Part shown: positions 1-8,586 of the stretch, piece after piece | How positions within the stretch are numbered: position 1 is the stretch's first letter | How the letters are laid out: the number at the start of each line of letters is the position of its first letter | Assembly (NCBI GenBank): GCA_039654915.1 | Contig: CM077594.1 | Coordinates: 93,076,893 to 93,140,892 of the forward strand | Source: Aquilaria yunnanensis | Lineage: Eukaryota; Streptophyta; Magnoliopsida; Malvales; Thymelaeaceae | Direction of reading: 5' to 3' | Length of the DNA stretch: 64,000 nucleotides | The notes under the pieces: generated by a model | Database searches by the model: none | The model's input: the letters and a program-made list of their open reading frames with translations, nothing else | What the model was told of the DNA's origin: nothing | Program-made: the position numbers and the translations under genes

Positions 1-89
1 AGTAATCTAATAGTAAAAATCTCCTAGATTTAGTCCAAAATCAAGGGTGTAGTCTTTGTTAGATGGACACCTGGTATTCTTTTTCTGGT

Positions 90-410
90 ACAACAAAAAG
101 ATGTAATGCGTGCATTCTACTACTTTCCATTTTTACACTCTTTGCCATTATACTATCTATTATTGCCATCACACTTTACTTTTTGGCAACTGGTAATTCT
201 TTTTGTTCTCTAACAAAAAGATGTTACGTGTACATTATACCACTTTTTAATTCCATTATTACATCTACACATTGTACTAATTTTTACCAAAAATTCAATT
301 ATTACAGCTACACATTCTACCACTTCTTACCAAAAATTCCGTTTTTTTTATATATCCATCTTTCACTCCTTTCCATTATACTATCCATTATTGCTATCAC
401 ACTTTACTTT
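90..410 (+). repeat. Degenerate short tandem repeat
   Basis: Short phrases recur with drift: a version of 'acaaaaagatgt' at about 92 and 214, and a near-identical 35-base block at about 147-181 and 371-405. The open frame across it (63-434) is hydrophobic only because the DNA is T-rich, and I do not regard it as a gene. The block probably belongs to the repeat-rich 3' region of the LTR retrotransposon that ends at 8586. Confidence 0.5.
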
Positions 411-434
411 GAAAACGATATTACTCGTGGGTGA

Positions 435-1240
435 AAATAAAAAGTTAAGGGAGATTTAATAGTGGCGATCTTGAAAGTGCTGTCAAATCTAGTAAGAAGG
501 ATTTCATATGTTGCACCCCAACTCTCAAAAAAAGAATTCATAGTGGTTATCAACATCCTTGCAAGAAGTCTGGGGTTAGCTTCCAAACAAGGTAGCTCTC
601 ATATTAAATGACTTCAGTGGCCTCCCAATTCTCACAAATGCTCAATACAAAAAAAGGTTCTCAGTCTTCCGCAACACAAACTCTGAAAAGAAAAAGTTCA
701 TCCCTTCCATCAAAAAGCCATTAAAGGAAAAATCCAAAAAAAAATCTAAAAAAAAACAGAGAGACTGAGAAGCAAATAAAGCCACTTGAGTCATCTCACT
801 TCAAGAAGGCTATGATCTCGGTTCTCCATAACACAAACTCCAAAAAAAAAAGGGAAAAAGTTCATCCCTTCCATCAAAAAGCCAACAAGGGAAAATTCAA
901 AACCAAAAAGAACTGAGAATAAGCACGAGCAAGCAAGGCCACTTGAGTCATCTCACTTCAAGAGAGTTATCAAGTATGTCATCACCATAGCTCATACAAA
1001 AAAAAAAATAAATTTTTCTAAAAAAAAAAAAACAAAAAAAGAAAAAAGAAAAAAAAAGAAAACAAAAAGTGAGCTATGGATTCTAGACTGAAAACCTGCA
1101 AAGGCGGTTTAGAACACAAAAGCAACTTTCAAGCCAAGCATACATAAAGACCACGATAGTTAGGGGGCAACAGATGAGGTTTAACTTTCTGGAAAGAGTG
1201 GCAAGTTTGAGGTCATCACTATTGAGTTTTTCATCATAAT
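435..1240 (+). repeat. Repeat-rich spacer, about 170-bp period, with A-rich tract
   Basis: A block reading 'aagttcatcccttccatc' followed by AAAAAGCCA occurs at about 695 and 860. A second phrase, 'ccacttgagtcatctcac', occurs at about 782 and 942. This gives about two copies of a unit near 165-170 bp. An A-rich, nearly homopurine stretch follows at about 1000-1070. No gene is visible. Confidence 0.55.
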
Positions 1241-1242
1241 CA

Positions 1243-1690
1243 AATTTGCTCACGAGTAGTATTAAAAGACCCTTCTTTCAAACCACTTTCCTCAGACTTA
1301 TCATCCTCATTCAGCTAAAAGACTATCATTGTGAAACATGTTTCTACCTTATTTAATACTGCTCACGAGTAGTATTAAAAGACCATTCTTTCACACCACT
1401 TAAATTTAACTTTCCTCAGACCTAACATCCTCATTCAGTTAAAAGACTATCATTGTGAATCATGTTTCTACCTTATTTAATACTGCTCACGAGTAGTATT
1501 AAAATACTCTTCTTTCACACCACTCAAACTTAACTTTACTTAGACCTAATATTTACCTCTTAATATTATTTTCATTCAGCTAAAAGACTGCCACAAAAAA
1601 TAAAAAACATTCAAACTTAACTTTCCTCACACCTAACATTTACCTCTCGATATCATCCTCATTCAGTTAAAAGGCTATTATTGTGAATCA
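1243..1690 (+). repeat. Tandem repeat, about 112-122 bp period
   Basis: The phrase 'gctcacgagtagtattaaaa' recurs at about 1250, 1362 and 1484. Between these the phrases 'ctaaaagactatcattgtga' and 'atgtttctaccttatttaat' repeat in the same order. Two more decayed partial units follow up to about 1690. This fits the variable repeats found in the 3' region of Tat/Ogre elements. Confidence 0.7.
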
Positions 1691-2660
1691 TGTTTATACC
1701 TTATTGCCTTGCACAGTTTATGTCTTCGAGTTGGAAAGGGAAGAGTGGCAGGATATTTTAATTAAAAACAAAGACCGTAAATTACTTTGTCAAGCTTTGC
1801 AAATTGATGAAAGTTTTTCTTTAAGGCCAAACCATTATTCATTAATGTGTGTAGATTTAAAAGTGAGGAGATAGCTTGAGACTTTCTTTAAGAAGATGTG
1901 GTTCTTGTAAGAGAAATTCATGATCAAGGACCATCACAAAGGTCTAGAAATGCTCAACCTTCTGTTAAATCAAAGATGAGATGATACCTTTTATCCACAT
2001 AAACACCATATTCAAGGGGGCAAAGTAGTCTCTACTAAGCGTAAGAAGAGTACTGCCAAGAAAGAAGTTCAATAGACAAGGGGGCAAGTCTTATGGATCA
2101 GAACCTGAGTCTAAGGAAGAGCAATCATTCGGACTGTAACATGGGGGTAAACAAGTGTCGACACGGCCACAAGAAAAGGGACAATGAAACATTGAAAGTT
2201 AAGCCTTTGATAGTATGAAATCCATGACAAGGGATGAGTATTTGAAGAGATATAAAGTATGAGGCGAGCGAACATTAAAGAAATTGAGGCCAAAATTCAA
2301 GAACAAGTCAAAGAAAGCGGACTTTGAAAAGAGTTGGGCTTTTGAGGCAGCGAACAAAAGCTGGAAAGCATAAAGAGATTCAATGATAGTCCAAGAAGGC
2401 AATCATAAAGAAGATCCAGTAAAGCAAAGACATGAAGAACTAGATCCATAAAAAAAAAAACATCAATTCCACATGCTCTGCATTCATGCATTTCACATCA
2501 TGCATGCATGGCTTTTGCATAATAGGAACCAAATGGGAAGCACATCCACGGCACAGTTTCAGCAGTATAAGCTGAGATCTCAATGTCATCAGCTCTTACC
2601 AATCTATCACTGGATACACAGCTAATATGCGGGACCAACCCGCATCAGGAATTCAAGGAT
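1691..2660. other. Unassigned retroelement spacer
   Basis: No recognisable protein domain. A 63-codon open frame at 1683-1874 looks more protein-like than its neighbours, but I cannot match it to a family. The stretch includes purine-rich, stop-laden sequence on both strands. It probably belongs to the same retrotransposon 3' region as the flanking repeats. Confidence 0.4.
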
Positions 2661-3130
2661 AAAGTAGACAATATTGTCAAAAGCTTGGCTACCGATTCAA
2701 TAATCGAGGCTACAGCTAGTAGTATCCAAGATAAGAGATAGCTATAGCCAAGGATAAGGCAGATATCAAAAAAAATATAAAGTAGACAATATTGTCAAAA
2801 GCTTGGCTACCGATTCAATAATCGAGGCTACAGCTAGTAGTATCCAAGATAAGAGATAGCTATAGCCAAGGATAAGGCAGATATCAAAAAAAATATAAAG
2901 TAGACAATATTGTCAAAAGCCTGGCAATTGATTCATAATCGAGGCTACACCTGGAAGGACAGGATTGATGCCAGCTTAGCAGCATCCAAGATAAGAGATA
3001 GCTGTGGTCAAAGATAAGGTAGACATCAAGAAATATTGTCGTTGAAACTTTGTCAAAAGCGGACAATGGATTCAATAATCGAGGACTGGATCAACGTCAG
3101 CTCGATGGAATATCCAAGATAAAAAATATC
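2661..3130 (+). repeat. 118-bp tandem repeats rich in GATAAG
   Basis: Units start at 2661, 2779 and 2897, an exact 118-bp spacing. The first two are nearly identical; the third and a fourth partial unit (to about 3130) are diverged and carry small insertions. Each full unit holds two GATAAG motifs ('aagataagag' and 'aggataaggc'), the core of plant I-box light-response elements. The array ends about 140 bp before the start codon of the viral-like gene at 3270, so it could act as its upstream region. That role is inference. Confidence 0.75.
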
Positions 3131-3269
3131 TATCACATCAAAATGAAGTAGGATCTACTTTTCCGGTTAAGCGGCGGATACGGTACTCCGTGACTCTCAA
3201 GTCGGTTCTCTCAGTTGCCCATAATAACTAATTCTTTCCTCTCTTTTTTCTTTTACTTCCCTCTAGAAA

Positions 3270-3818
3270 ATGGATCCTACTCTTTCTGTCTTACGAAAAT
3301 ATTTTCCTTCTTTCCCAATGAACATTCTCAAAAAGATCTACCAAGTTCGCTGTGAACGATTAAGAGTTCTGATGCACAAAGGAATCCCTGAAGATGTGCG
3401 GTGGTTAATCGAAGCCAAGGTTCGTCTGGCAGGTGAAATCCCAGAGGCATTTGTGTCTCACATGCCTGGTATAGGCAGAAGCTCTTATGCCAAAAAGCAA
3501 AGAGCGAAAAGGTTACGAGTCTGCCACAAATGTGGACGGTGGACTTGTAATACTAAATGTCATTCTTTAGGAATGATCTCCGATAATCGAGAAGATAAAA
3601 TACGATTCATCAAGAATGGCCTGAGTAAGGACTCATTGGATGATATCCGATTGACTCTTGAGACACATTCTTGTGGATCTGTGCAACGTGAACTTCTTGG
3701 TTTATGGAGCATTTTTCATGAAGAACGAAACCGTTACAGTCCCGGGAATCTGACTGTAAATGACCCTGTTTGCCAGCTTGTAAGAAAACTGGATGGGAAG
3801 CAAATCCTCGACTCATAG
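3270..3818 (+). CDS. Virus-like cysteine-rich nucleic-acid-binding protein, copy 1 (intact)
   Basis: A 182-codon ORF without interruptions. A basic run (residues 75-83) leads into a zinc-binding-like cluster C-x2-C-x4-C-x3-C at residues 85, 88, 93 and 97; the preceding residues read GRSSYAKKQRAKR and a later motif reads EDKIRFIKNGL. The order Gly-Arg-Ser, basic box, Cys cluster and RF(I/V)K resembles the small nucleic-acid-binding proteins of carlaviruses and vitiviruses (Betaflexiviridae), several of which suppress RNA silencing. The N-terminal 65 residues and the C-terminal 60 are extra to that core. The ATG was chosen because both other copies start at the same place. It is the first of three tandem copies ahead of a LOG-like pseudogene, upstream of a retrotransposon LTR. 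The viral link rests on motif recognition only; a plant or retroelement zinc-finger protein with a similar core is the alternative. Confidence 0.6.
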   Translation: MDPTLSVLRKYFPSFPMNILKKIYQVRCERLRVLMHKGIPEDVRWLIEAKVRLAGEIPEAFVSHMPGIGRSSYAKKQRAKRLRVCHKCGRWTCNTKCHSLGMISDNREDKIRFIKNGLSKDSLDDIRLTLETHSCGSVQRELLGLWSIFHEERNRYSPGNLTVNDPVCQLVRKLDGKQILDS

Positions 3819-3849
3819 AAGCCATTAATGCCGTTACTAGACGTAAAGC

Positions 3850-3995
3850 CAGTGGAAGATGTGAGTCACAGTCACAATTACTGTACATACAGTTTGTTAT
3901 ATTTGGAAAAGTTTGCATTTTCTTTTGACAGATGTACATGCTCCCCTAAGTGTAATCGACACGTTATCCATTTTCATCACTATAAATGCGTGTTC
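3850..3995 (+). promoter_or_regulatory. Putative promoter of copy 2
   Basis: A TATA box (tataaat) at 3981-3987 lies about 120 bp before the ATG of copy 2. It is preceded by a block beginning 'gagtcacagtcacaattact' and containing 'gacagatgtacatgc'. The same order of blocks occurs before copy 3 and, multiplied, before the LOG-like gene, so it looks like a promoter duplicated with the genes. Confidence 0.5.
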
Positions 3996-4107
3996 TTCCT
4001 TTTGATTAAGCAGCGGATAAGATACCCCGTGACTTCTAAATTCGGTTATTCCAGTCTCTTACAATAACTGATTCATTTCCCTCTTCTCTCAAATTCTTCT
4101 CTCATCA

Positions 4108-4656
4108 ATGGATTCTACTCTTTCTGCACTGCGAAAATACTTTCCTTCCCTTCCAATAAAAGTTCTTAAAAAGATCTACCTTGCTAGATGTGAAAGAATC
4201 AGAGTTTTTACATGCAAAGGCATTCCCGATAATGTGTAGTGGATAATTGAAGCTAAGGTCCGTTTGGCGGGTGAAGTTCCAGATACATTTATGCCCCGCA
4301 TGCCCGGTTTAGGTAAAAGCCGTTATGCCAAAAGGCGAAGAGCAAAGAGACTAGGCGTGTGTTATAAATGTGGGCAATGGAATTGTAATACTAAATGTCG
4401 CTCTTTAGGATACATCTCCACAAATCGTGAAGATAAAAGAAAATTCATTAAGAATGGCCTGCGTAAGGAATCTCTGGAAGATATCCGAGAGACTCTTGAA
4501 ACGCATTCTTGTGGAAAAGTGCAAGGTCAAATTGTCAAATTGTGGAGGACTTACCATAAAGAACGAAACCGTTACAGTCTTGGGAATGTGACTTTAAACG
4601 ACCCTGTTTGTCAGTTTGTAAGGAAACTGGATGGGAAGCAAATCCCCGACTTATAG
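4108..4656 (+). pseudogene. Virus-like cysteine-rich protein, copy 2 (one nonsense codon)
   Basis: Collinear with copy 1 over the same 549 nt with no indels. The single disabling change I see is TAG at 4237-4239 (codon 44), where copies 1 and 3 read CGG. Downstream the frame stays open to 4656 and keeps the basic box (AKRRRAKR), the C-x2-C-x4-C-x3-C cluster and the RED-x4-FIKNGL motif. The basic box is closer to the viral pattern here than in copy 1. A shorter product starting at an internal Met (4264 reading frame) would still contain the whole basic and zinc-like core, so the locus may not be functionally dead. Confidence 0.6.
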
Positions 4657-4689
4657 AAGGCATTGAAGCCATTACTGGACATAAATCAG

Positions 4690-4815
4690 TGGAAGATGAG
4701 AGCCACAGTCATGATTGCTGTACATATAAGCTGTCATTTGTCTTTTCTTTTGACAATAATGTACTTGCTTCTGTAAGCGTAATTAACGCATTATCCCTTT
4801 CATCACTATAAATAT
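4690..4815 (+). promoter_or_regulatory. Putative promoter of copy 3
   Basis: TATA box (tataaat) at 4807-4813 in the context 'ttcatcactataaatatgtg', nearly the same as before copy 2 and about 60 bp before the copy 3 ATG. Upstream are the related blocks 'agccacagtcatgattgctg' and 'gacaataatgtacttgc'. Confidence 0.5.
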
Positions 4816-4872
4816 GTGTTAGTTATTTTCGTTTCCTACAATCACTAATTTCTTTCTTTGCCTCCTTCATCA

Positions 4873-5420
4873 ATGGAGTCTTCTCTTTCCGCCCTACGAA
4901 AGTATTTTCCTTCCTTCCCAATAAATGTTCTTAAAAAGATTTATCAAGCTAGATGTGAACGATTCCGAGTATTTATGCACAAAGGCATTCCTGATAATGT
5001 GCGGTGGCTAATTGAAGCTAAGGTTCGTTCAGCTGGTGAAGTTCCAGAAGCGTTCTTTCCCCGTATGCCCGGCTTTGGTAAAAGCGCTTATGCCAAATAA
5101 GAAGAGCAAAGAGGCTAGGCGTTTGTCATAATTGTGGATGGTGGATTTGCGGCAATAAATGTCGTTCTCCATGAGTGATCACCAGAAATCGTAATGATAG
5201 AATAAGATTCATTAAGAATGGCTTGTGTAAGGAATCTCTAGAATATATTCGAGATGTTCTTGAAGCGCATTCTTGCGGAATAGTGCAATTTGAGGTTGTT
5301 GGATTATGGATAATTTTCCAAAAAGAACGAGATCGTTACAGTCTTGGGAATCTGACCCTAAACGACCCTGTTTGTCAGTTTGTGAGAAAGCTAGATGAGA
5401 TGCAAATCACCGATTCATAG
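4873..5420 (+). pseudogene. Virus-like cysteine-rich protein, copy 3 (frameshift and stop)
   Basis: Starts at ATG 4873 and follows copies 1 and 2 up to the basic box. There the phase is lost by one base near 5097 (548 nt in total against 549 in the other copies). The second frame carries the four cysteines and then meets TGA at 5172-5174, after which it remains open to 5420. Copy 3 is therefore a pseudogene with two lesions. Its segment 5180-5340 is the closest match in the window to the isolated fragment at 60402-60562. Confidence 0.65.
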
Positions 5421-5464
5421 AAAGCATTGAAGCCATTACTGGACGCAAAGCCAGTGGAAGACGA

Positions 5465-5935
5465 GGATCAAAGTCACGATTACTGTACGTGCTAGCTGTC
5501 GCTTTTGAAATTTTCCTCCCCTTTTGGTAATAATGTATCCACTCCTGACGTGAACCAAAGTCACGATTACTGTACGTGCTAGCTGCCGCTTTTGAAATTT
5601 TCCTCCCCTTTCGGCGATAATGTATCCACTCCTGACATGAGCCATAGTCACGATACTGTACATGCTAGCTGTCGCTTTTGAAATTTTCCTCCTCCTTTGG
5701 CAATAATGTACCCACTCCTGACACGGACTACTGTATATAGCTGCCACTTTTGAAATTTTCCTTCACTTCCGACAATCACATACCTACTCCTGACATAAGC
5801 TACAATCGCGACTACTGTATATTTTAGTTGCTTTTGAAAATTTCCTCCTCTTTTGATGGTAATGTACCCACTCCCGACCTAAGCCATAGTCGTGACTACT
5901 GTGTATAGCTGACAATAATGTATCCACTCTTGAGA
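5465..5935 (+). repeat. About six 87-bp copies of the upstream promoter block
   Basis: The block around 'agtcacgattactgtacgtg', followed by 'cttttgaaattttcctcc' and 'aataatgta..ccactcctgac', starts near 5471, 5558 and 5645 (87-bp spacing). More diverged copies lie near 5720, 5805 and 5885. A single version of this block occurs before copies 2 and 3 of the virus-like gene. Several copies contain TGACGT- or TGACAT-like cores similar to plant as-1/bZIP sites. The array lies directly upstream of the LOG-like TATA box. Confidence 0.7.
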
Positions 5936-5954
5936 ATAAAATTATTACTTTATC

Positions 5955-5975
5955 TTTTCATCTCTATAAATATAT
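5955..5975 (+). promoter_or_regulatory. TATA box of the LOG-like gene
   Basis: 'tcatctctataaatatatcc', with TATA at 5965-5972, lies about 45 bp before the ATG at 6013. It closely resembles the TATA context of copies 2 and 3 of the virus-like gene. Confidence 0.55.
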
Positions 5976-6012
5976 CCTCTTTTCTTCTTTTCTCACATGG
6001 GTAAGGATAGGA

Positions 6013-6643
6013 ATGGAGAAAACCCCAACTCGTAAATCCCGAAGTATTTGTGTATTTTCTGGGGCTTTTCCTGGAAAAGATGAAGAGTATTTAAAGGCAG
6101 CCAACCATTTGGGTAGAGTATTAGCTGAGCGAAAAATACATTTAGTTTATGGATGAGGTAGTGTCGGATTAATGGGAGGTGTAGCATCAGCAGCATCTTT
6201 AGGAGGAAGTCAAGTTTTGGGCATCATCCCTGGACCTTTGAAATTTGTTTCTGGGGGGCACGATTGGAGAAGAATTAGTGGTTAAAAATTTGCAAGAGCG
6301 TGTGTTACAAATGCTTTTAAATGCTGATGCTTTTATCGCTCTACCAGGTGGTTTTGGCACATTGGGAGAAGTCTTTCAAATTGCTTCCATGGCCCAACTT
6401 AATTTGCATAAGAAACCCATTGGGCTTTTAAATGTTAACAATTTCTTTACAGGTCTGATAGCTTTTATGGATTATGCTATGCAGAAGAATTTCATATCAA
6501 GAGTGTCACGACGAATCATAATATCCGCAACAACTGCTGAAGAATTGCTAGATAAAATACAAGCTTTTGTTCCTGAACCAGATCCAGCAATGATTCAGAT
6601 AGACTGGACACGACAGTCTTTCCCGACCAGTTCACTCCCATAA
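6013..6643 (+). pseudogene. Intronless LOG-like cytokinin riboside 5'-monophosphate phosphoribohydrolase, broken
   Basis: LOG enzymes release active cytokinin bases from their nucleotides. The translation shows the family layout: an N-terminal ICVFSGAFPGK segment, a VYG-x-GSVGLMGG turn, the catalytic Arg in a LQERVLQM segment, the diagnostic LPGGFGTLGE motif, and KPIGLLNV near the end; the length (about 209 codons) is normal. Two lesions are visible: TGA at 6154-6156 inside the glycine-rich loop, and one extra G in the run at 6253-6258 that shifts the frame. Plant LOG genes usually have several introns; this copy has none, suggesting a retrocopy or capture through RNA. It lies about 0.6 kb after the third virus-like copy with a similar promoter. 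The family call is firm; the origin is inferred. Confidence 0.8.
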
Positions 6644-7184
6644 TGGTCCTCTTCTCACCCTATTAAAGTTTTGTGGAAGAAAGAAGCGATCTGATCCGTT
6701 TTTCTTGTCCTTTAGTTTTATTATCAGCATTTTCTTTCGCGTTTCAGTTTTTCTTTTCAGGGAATTTCTTTTTTTATAAAATAGTTTCGTTCATGCTGAT
6801 ATTAAAACCACAGGATAACGCCTTTAGGTTGGAATGGCTGAGTAAAGAGTAATTTTTATTGCTCTTGAGACGCATCCTATTAGGTCTACTAAGCATGACA
6901 TTTTGGGGTAGTTAAGCTTCAACCTTATTTGGATGACATATCTCACAAGGGAATCTATATTTACTGAAAAAAATATTAGATGAACCTTGGATATTGATTC
7001 CAAACATCCGTTCCCTTTACATAATTTGTTAGTGTTATTGTCATCATCAAGATTCACTCATCTCATCGAAGTCTAAATTTCTGCACTCACCTATTATGAA
7101 AATTCACACTTCCGAATAGAACATTTCAACTTCGATTGTCTGAGGTACTTAAAAAAGAGGAAAGAGTTTTTCTCCACAATCAAT
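6644..7184. other. Spacer without recognisable gene
   Basis: T-rich sequence after the LOG-like stop codon may be its former 3' untranslated region. No domain, convincing repeat or RNA gene is visible. Confidence 0.4.
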
Positions 7185-8485
7185 TTCAATTTCGACGAGG
7201 TTCTAAGGACGGAACCTTTGCCTCGTAATCAATCAATTTCAATTTCAACGAGGTTCTAAGGACGGAACCTTTGCCTCGTAATCAATTAATTTCAATTTCA
7301 ACGAGGTTCTAAGGACGGAACCTTTGGCTCGTAATCAATCAGTCCATCTTGCAACGATAGGAGGGTTCCTATCGTCGAGGTTCTAAGGTAGGGCCCTTAA
7401 CCTCAAACTTGCAACGATAGGAGGGTTCCTATCATCGAGGTTTTAAAGTAGGGCCCTTAACCTCAAACTTGCAACGATAGGAGAGTTCCTATCGTCGAGG
7501 TTCTAAGGTAGGGCCCTTAACCTCAAACTTGCAACGATAGGAGGGTTCCTATCGTCGAGGTTCTAAGGTAGGGCCCTTAACCTCAAACTTGCAATGATAG
7601 GAGAGTTCCTATCGTCAAGGTTCTAAGGAGAGTTCTTTAAACCTCAAACAATCAATCATCAATTTTTCTTAAACGATAAGAGAGTTCTTATCGCAGAGGT
7701 TCTAAGGTAGAGCCCTTAACCTCAAACTTTCAACGATAGAAGAGTTCCTATCGTCGAGGTTCTAAGGAGAGTTCCTTAAACCTCAAACAATCAATCATCA
7801 ATTTTTCTTAAACGATAAGAGAGTTCTTATCGCAGAGGTTCTAAGGTAGAGCCCTTAACCTCAAACTTTCAACGATAGAAGAGTTCCTATCGTCGAGGTT
7901 CTAAGGAGAGTTCCTTAAACCTCAAACAATCAATCATCAATTTTTCTTTAAACGATAAGAGAGTTCTTATCGCAGAGGATCTAAGGTAGGGCCCTTAACC
8001 TCAACCTTTCAACGATAGAAGAGTTCCTATCGTCGAGGTTCTAAGGAGAGTTCCTTAAACCTCAAATAATCAATCATCAATTTTTCTTAAACGATAAGAG
8101 AGTTCTTATCGTAGAGGTTCTAAGGTAGGGCCCTTAACCTCAAACTTGCAACGATAGGAGAGTTCCTATCATTGAGGTTCTAAGGAGAGTTCCTTAAACC
8201 TCAAACAATCAATCATCAATTTTTCTTCAAACGATAAGAGAGTTCTTATCGCAGAGGTTCTAAGGTAGGGCCCTTAACCTCAAACTTGCAACGATAGGAG
8301 AGTTCCTATCGTCGAGGTTCTAAGGAGAGTTCCTTAACCTCAAACAATCAATCAACCAGTCCATCTTACAACGATAGGAGCTTTCCTATCGTAGAGGTTC
8401 TAAGGACCTTTCCTTAACCTCAAACTTGCAACGATAGGAGAGTTCCTATCGTCGAGGTTCTAAGAAAAGTTTCTTAACCTCAGGA
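7185..8485 (+). repeat. Tandem array of alternating hairpins (60-bp units and about 139-bp higher-order units)
   Basis: Units of exactly 60 bp repeat from about 7330; from about 7620 they alternate with 79-bp versions to form higher-order units. Each unit holds two inverted repeats. Hairpin A is ACGATAGGA..TCCTATCGT with a 4-base loop, counted 17 times. Hairpin B is built from GAGGTT-x2-AAGG..CCTT-AACCTC. Some variants change both arms together (GATAAGA with TCTTATC). Repeat arrays just before the 3' LTR are a known feature of Tat/Ogre elements, and this array ends about 80 bp before the polypurine tract. Confidence 0.85.
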
Positions 8486-8567
8486 TTTAGGCGGCGAGAA
8501 AGTTTTCAATGCCTAGCTAAGTCTGACGAAATTTGGTAACGACTTTGCTTGCATCATGTCTCATGAA

Positions 8568-8586
8568 GCATGCAAAGGGGGGCAGC
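8568..8586 (+). other. Polypurine tract of an LTR retrotransposon
   Basis: 'gcatgcaaaggggggcagc' directly precedes an LTR that opens with TGTTGACACCC. This is the plus-strand priming site that marks the end of the internal region, so the retrotransposon runs left to right and its coding part would lie before position 1. Confidence 0.8.

Noticed and set aside
63..434. 123-codon membrane-like ORF
   Set aside because: Low-complexity T-rich repeats give hydrophobic residues; the sequence is internally repetitive and has no family signature.
5436..5747. 103-codon minus-strand ORF with internal repeats
   Set aside because: It is the reverse of the 87-bp promoter-block array; the protein repeats simply mirror the DNA repeats.
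3270..6643. Integrated plant pararetrovirus (Caulimoviridae) as the source of the cassette
   Set aside because: No movement protein, coat protein, reverse transcriptase or tRNA-Met primer site is visible in the cassette; the TATA and TGACGT-like motifs alone are too weak.
7330..8485. CRISPR-like array of repeats and spacers
   Set aside because: The 'spacers' are themselves repeats, the period is an exact 60 bp, and the context is a plant retrotransposon; this is a tandem array of hairpins.
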